64,000 nucleotides of DNA, from assembly GCA_002343715.1 (NCBI GenBank), contig DDSA01000208.1, positions 13,422 through 77,421 on the forward strand. Direction: 5' to 3'. Origin of the DNA: Phycisphaerales bacterium UBA2402. Its GTDB lineage: Bacteria > Planctomycetota > Phycisphaerae > Phycisphaerales > UBA1924. This document shows positions 63,064 to 64,000 of the stretch, one piece after another; the first letter of the stretch is position 1; every line of letters starts with the position of its first letter. Position numbers and translations under genes: made by a program. The notes beneath the pieces are model-generated. The model did not search any database. It was not told the DNA's origin and saw only the letters and a list, made by a program, of their open reading frames with translations.

Positions 63064-63813
63064 ATGCCCACCGCCACCTTCCGTATACACCGAGGCGACC
63101 AGAAGGCCGCCGAGTTCCGCGACTACACCACCGAGATCACCACCGGCATGGTGGTTCTTGACGCCGTTCACCAGATCCAGGCCGAGCAGGCACACGACCT
63201 CGCCTGCCGCTGGAACTGCAAGGCCGGCAAGTGCGGCAGTTGCTCAGCCGAAATCAACGGCAAGCCGGCCCTCATGTGCATGACGCGGTTGGACCAGATC
63301 GACCTTTCCCAGCCTGTGACGGTCGAACCGATGAAGTCCTTCCCCCTCATCCGCGACCTTGTCACCGATGTCTCGTGGAACTACCGGGTCAAGAAGAAGA
63401 TCAAGCCCTTCCAACCCCGCAAGCCCGATGCCCCCGACGGCACCTGGCGTATGCAGCAGGCCGATGTGGACCGCGTGCAGGAATACCGCAAGTGCATCGA
63501 GTGTTTCCTGTGCCAGGACGTCTGCCACGTCCTTCGGGACCACCACAAGCACGAGGAGTTCATCGGCCCGAGGTTCCTCGTCTACGCCGCGGCGTTGGAG
63601 ATGCACCCGCTCGACACAGCCGACCGGCTGTCGGACCTCAAGAACGAGCACGGCATCGGATTTTGCAATATCACCAAGTGCTGCACGAAGGTGTGCCCCG
63701 AGCACATCACCATCACCGACAACGCCATCATACCGCTCAAGGAGCGCGTGGTCGATGAGTTCTACGACCCGCTGACCAGGCTCTTCAGGATTTTCAAACC
63801 CAAGAAGGGTTGA
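63064..63813 (+). CDS. sdhB: Succinate dehydrogenase iron-sulfur subunit
   Basis: A 249-residue electron-transfer subunit. The [2Fe-2S] cysteines lie in LACRWNCKAGKCGSCSAEI plus MC, the [4Fe-4S] cysteines in YRKCIECFLCQDVCHVL, and the [3Fe-4S] site in NITKCCTKVCPEHITI. It links FAD in SdhA to the membrane anchor. The length matches SdhB of actinobacterial Sdh1 (about 248). It is the last gene of sdhCAB; a short hairpin (ACCTG/CAGGT, 63900-63913) lies downstream but without a T-tract. Confidence 0.97.
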   Translation: MPTATFRIHRGDQKAAEFRDYTTEITTGMVVLDAVHQIQAEQAHDLACRWNCKAGKCGSCSAEINGKPALMCMTRLDQIDLSQPVTVEPMKSFPLIRDLVTDVSWNYRVKKKIKPFQPRKPDAPDGTWRMQQADVDRVQEYRKCIECFLCQDVCHVLRDHHKHEEFIGPRFLVYAAALEMHPLDTADRLSDLKNEHGIGFCNITKCCTKVCPEHITITDNAIIPLKERVVDEFYDPLTRLFRIFKPKKG

Positions 63814-63957
63814 GACGATCGAGCGACCTGCTCGGTGCCTGTTTGGAATCCGCTGGGTTCGTGCCGTTCAAACAGCGATTCCTCGAACCCTTCCCGACCA
63901 CCTGCGAACAGGTACACGTTACGCACCCGCCCATTCGGGCCGATGGAGAGTTATCAC

Positions 63958-64000
63958 ATGCTCATGCTTCGTGCGACCGTCATCGCGGCTTTATTTTCAG
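63958..64000 (+). CDS. Start of a probable exported protein (cut by window end)
   Basis: An ATG at 63958 with GGAGAG 8 nt upstream, followed by MLMLRATVIAALFS, which looks like the start of a signal peptide. Only 14 codons are visible, so the product cannot be named. It is on the sdh strand, 144 bp after sdhB. Confidence 0.45.
   Translation, partial: MLMLRATVIAALFS

Noticed and set aside
63900-63913. Terminator after sdhB
   Set aside because: A 5-bp hairpin is present but no T-tract follows, so termination is not supported.

Overview
The window reads as a GC-rich bacterial chromosome segment from the Planctomycetota, most likely class Phycisphaerae. This rests on an exosortase/EpsI locus, two surface proteins with the LEPR-XLL N-terminal motif, an excisionase-type HTH fused to a receiver domain, and an actinobacterial-like Sdh1-type succinate dehydrogenase. 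The taxonomic placement is inference from gene content; no rRNA is present.

Left flank (1-8476): the 3' end of katG, a WCPPC thioredoxin, an ECF-type sigma factor with a cysteine-bearing C-terminal tail, a cation diffusion facilitator, tRNA-Tyr(GTA) with its own terminator, a UbiD-family decarboxylase and aconitase.

Core (8999-42634, all on the minus strand): an exopolysaccharide and protein-sorting island of about 33 kb. In transcription order (high to low coordinate) it holds a PEP-CTERM-like protein with its promoter and terminator, a NusG/RfaH-like antiterminator, a 1784-residue secreted protein (hyaluronidase-like GH56 domain, eight fibronectin-III-like repeats, parallel beta-helix), a protein of unknown function, polysaccharide deacetylase, pyruvyltransferase family protein, GT4, Wzx flippase, Wzy-like polymerase, GT2, a second deacetylase, a second GT4, epimerase, a second GT2, nucleotide-sugar dehydrogenase, WecG/TagA transferase, a degenerate nucleotidyltransferase, exosortase, EpsI, Wzc-like chain-length/ATPase protein, phosphoglycosyl transferase, and a 1558-residue TPR protein. 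Many neighbours overlap by 1-4 nt, which implies translational coupling. The inferred logic: the antiterminator keeps polymerase moving through the long cluster; the sugar enzymes and glycosyltransferases build a modified lipid-linked repeat; Wzx, Wzy and Wzc export and polymerise it; exosortase and EpsI sort the PEP-CTERM-like protein.

Next comes a partly AT-rich gene-poor gap (42635-43742) with a cluster of stem-loops. It is followed by a branched-chain amino-acid ABC transporter operon livHMGF without a binding-protein gene, two signalling proteins, tsaB, an outer-membrane-type protein, an HU-family protein with a strong terminator, two LEPR-XLL surface proteins flanking a small membrane protein, a secreted protein of unknown function, an OppA-type binding protein, moaA behind a hairpin-rich leader, and sdhC-sdhA-sdhB. 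The window ends in the first codons of a probable exported protein. No CRISPR array, insertion sequence or prophage was seen.
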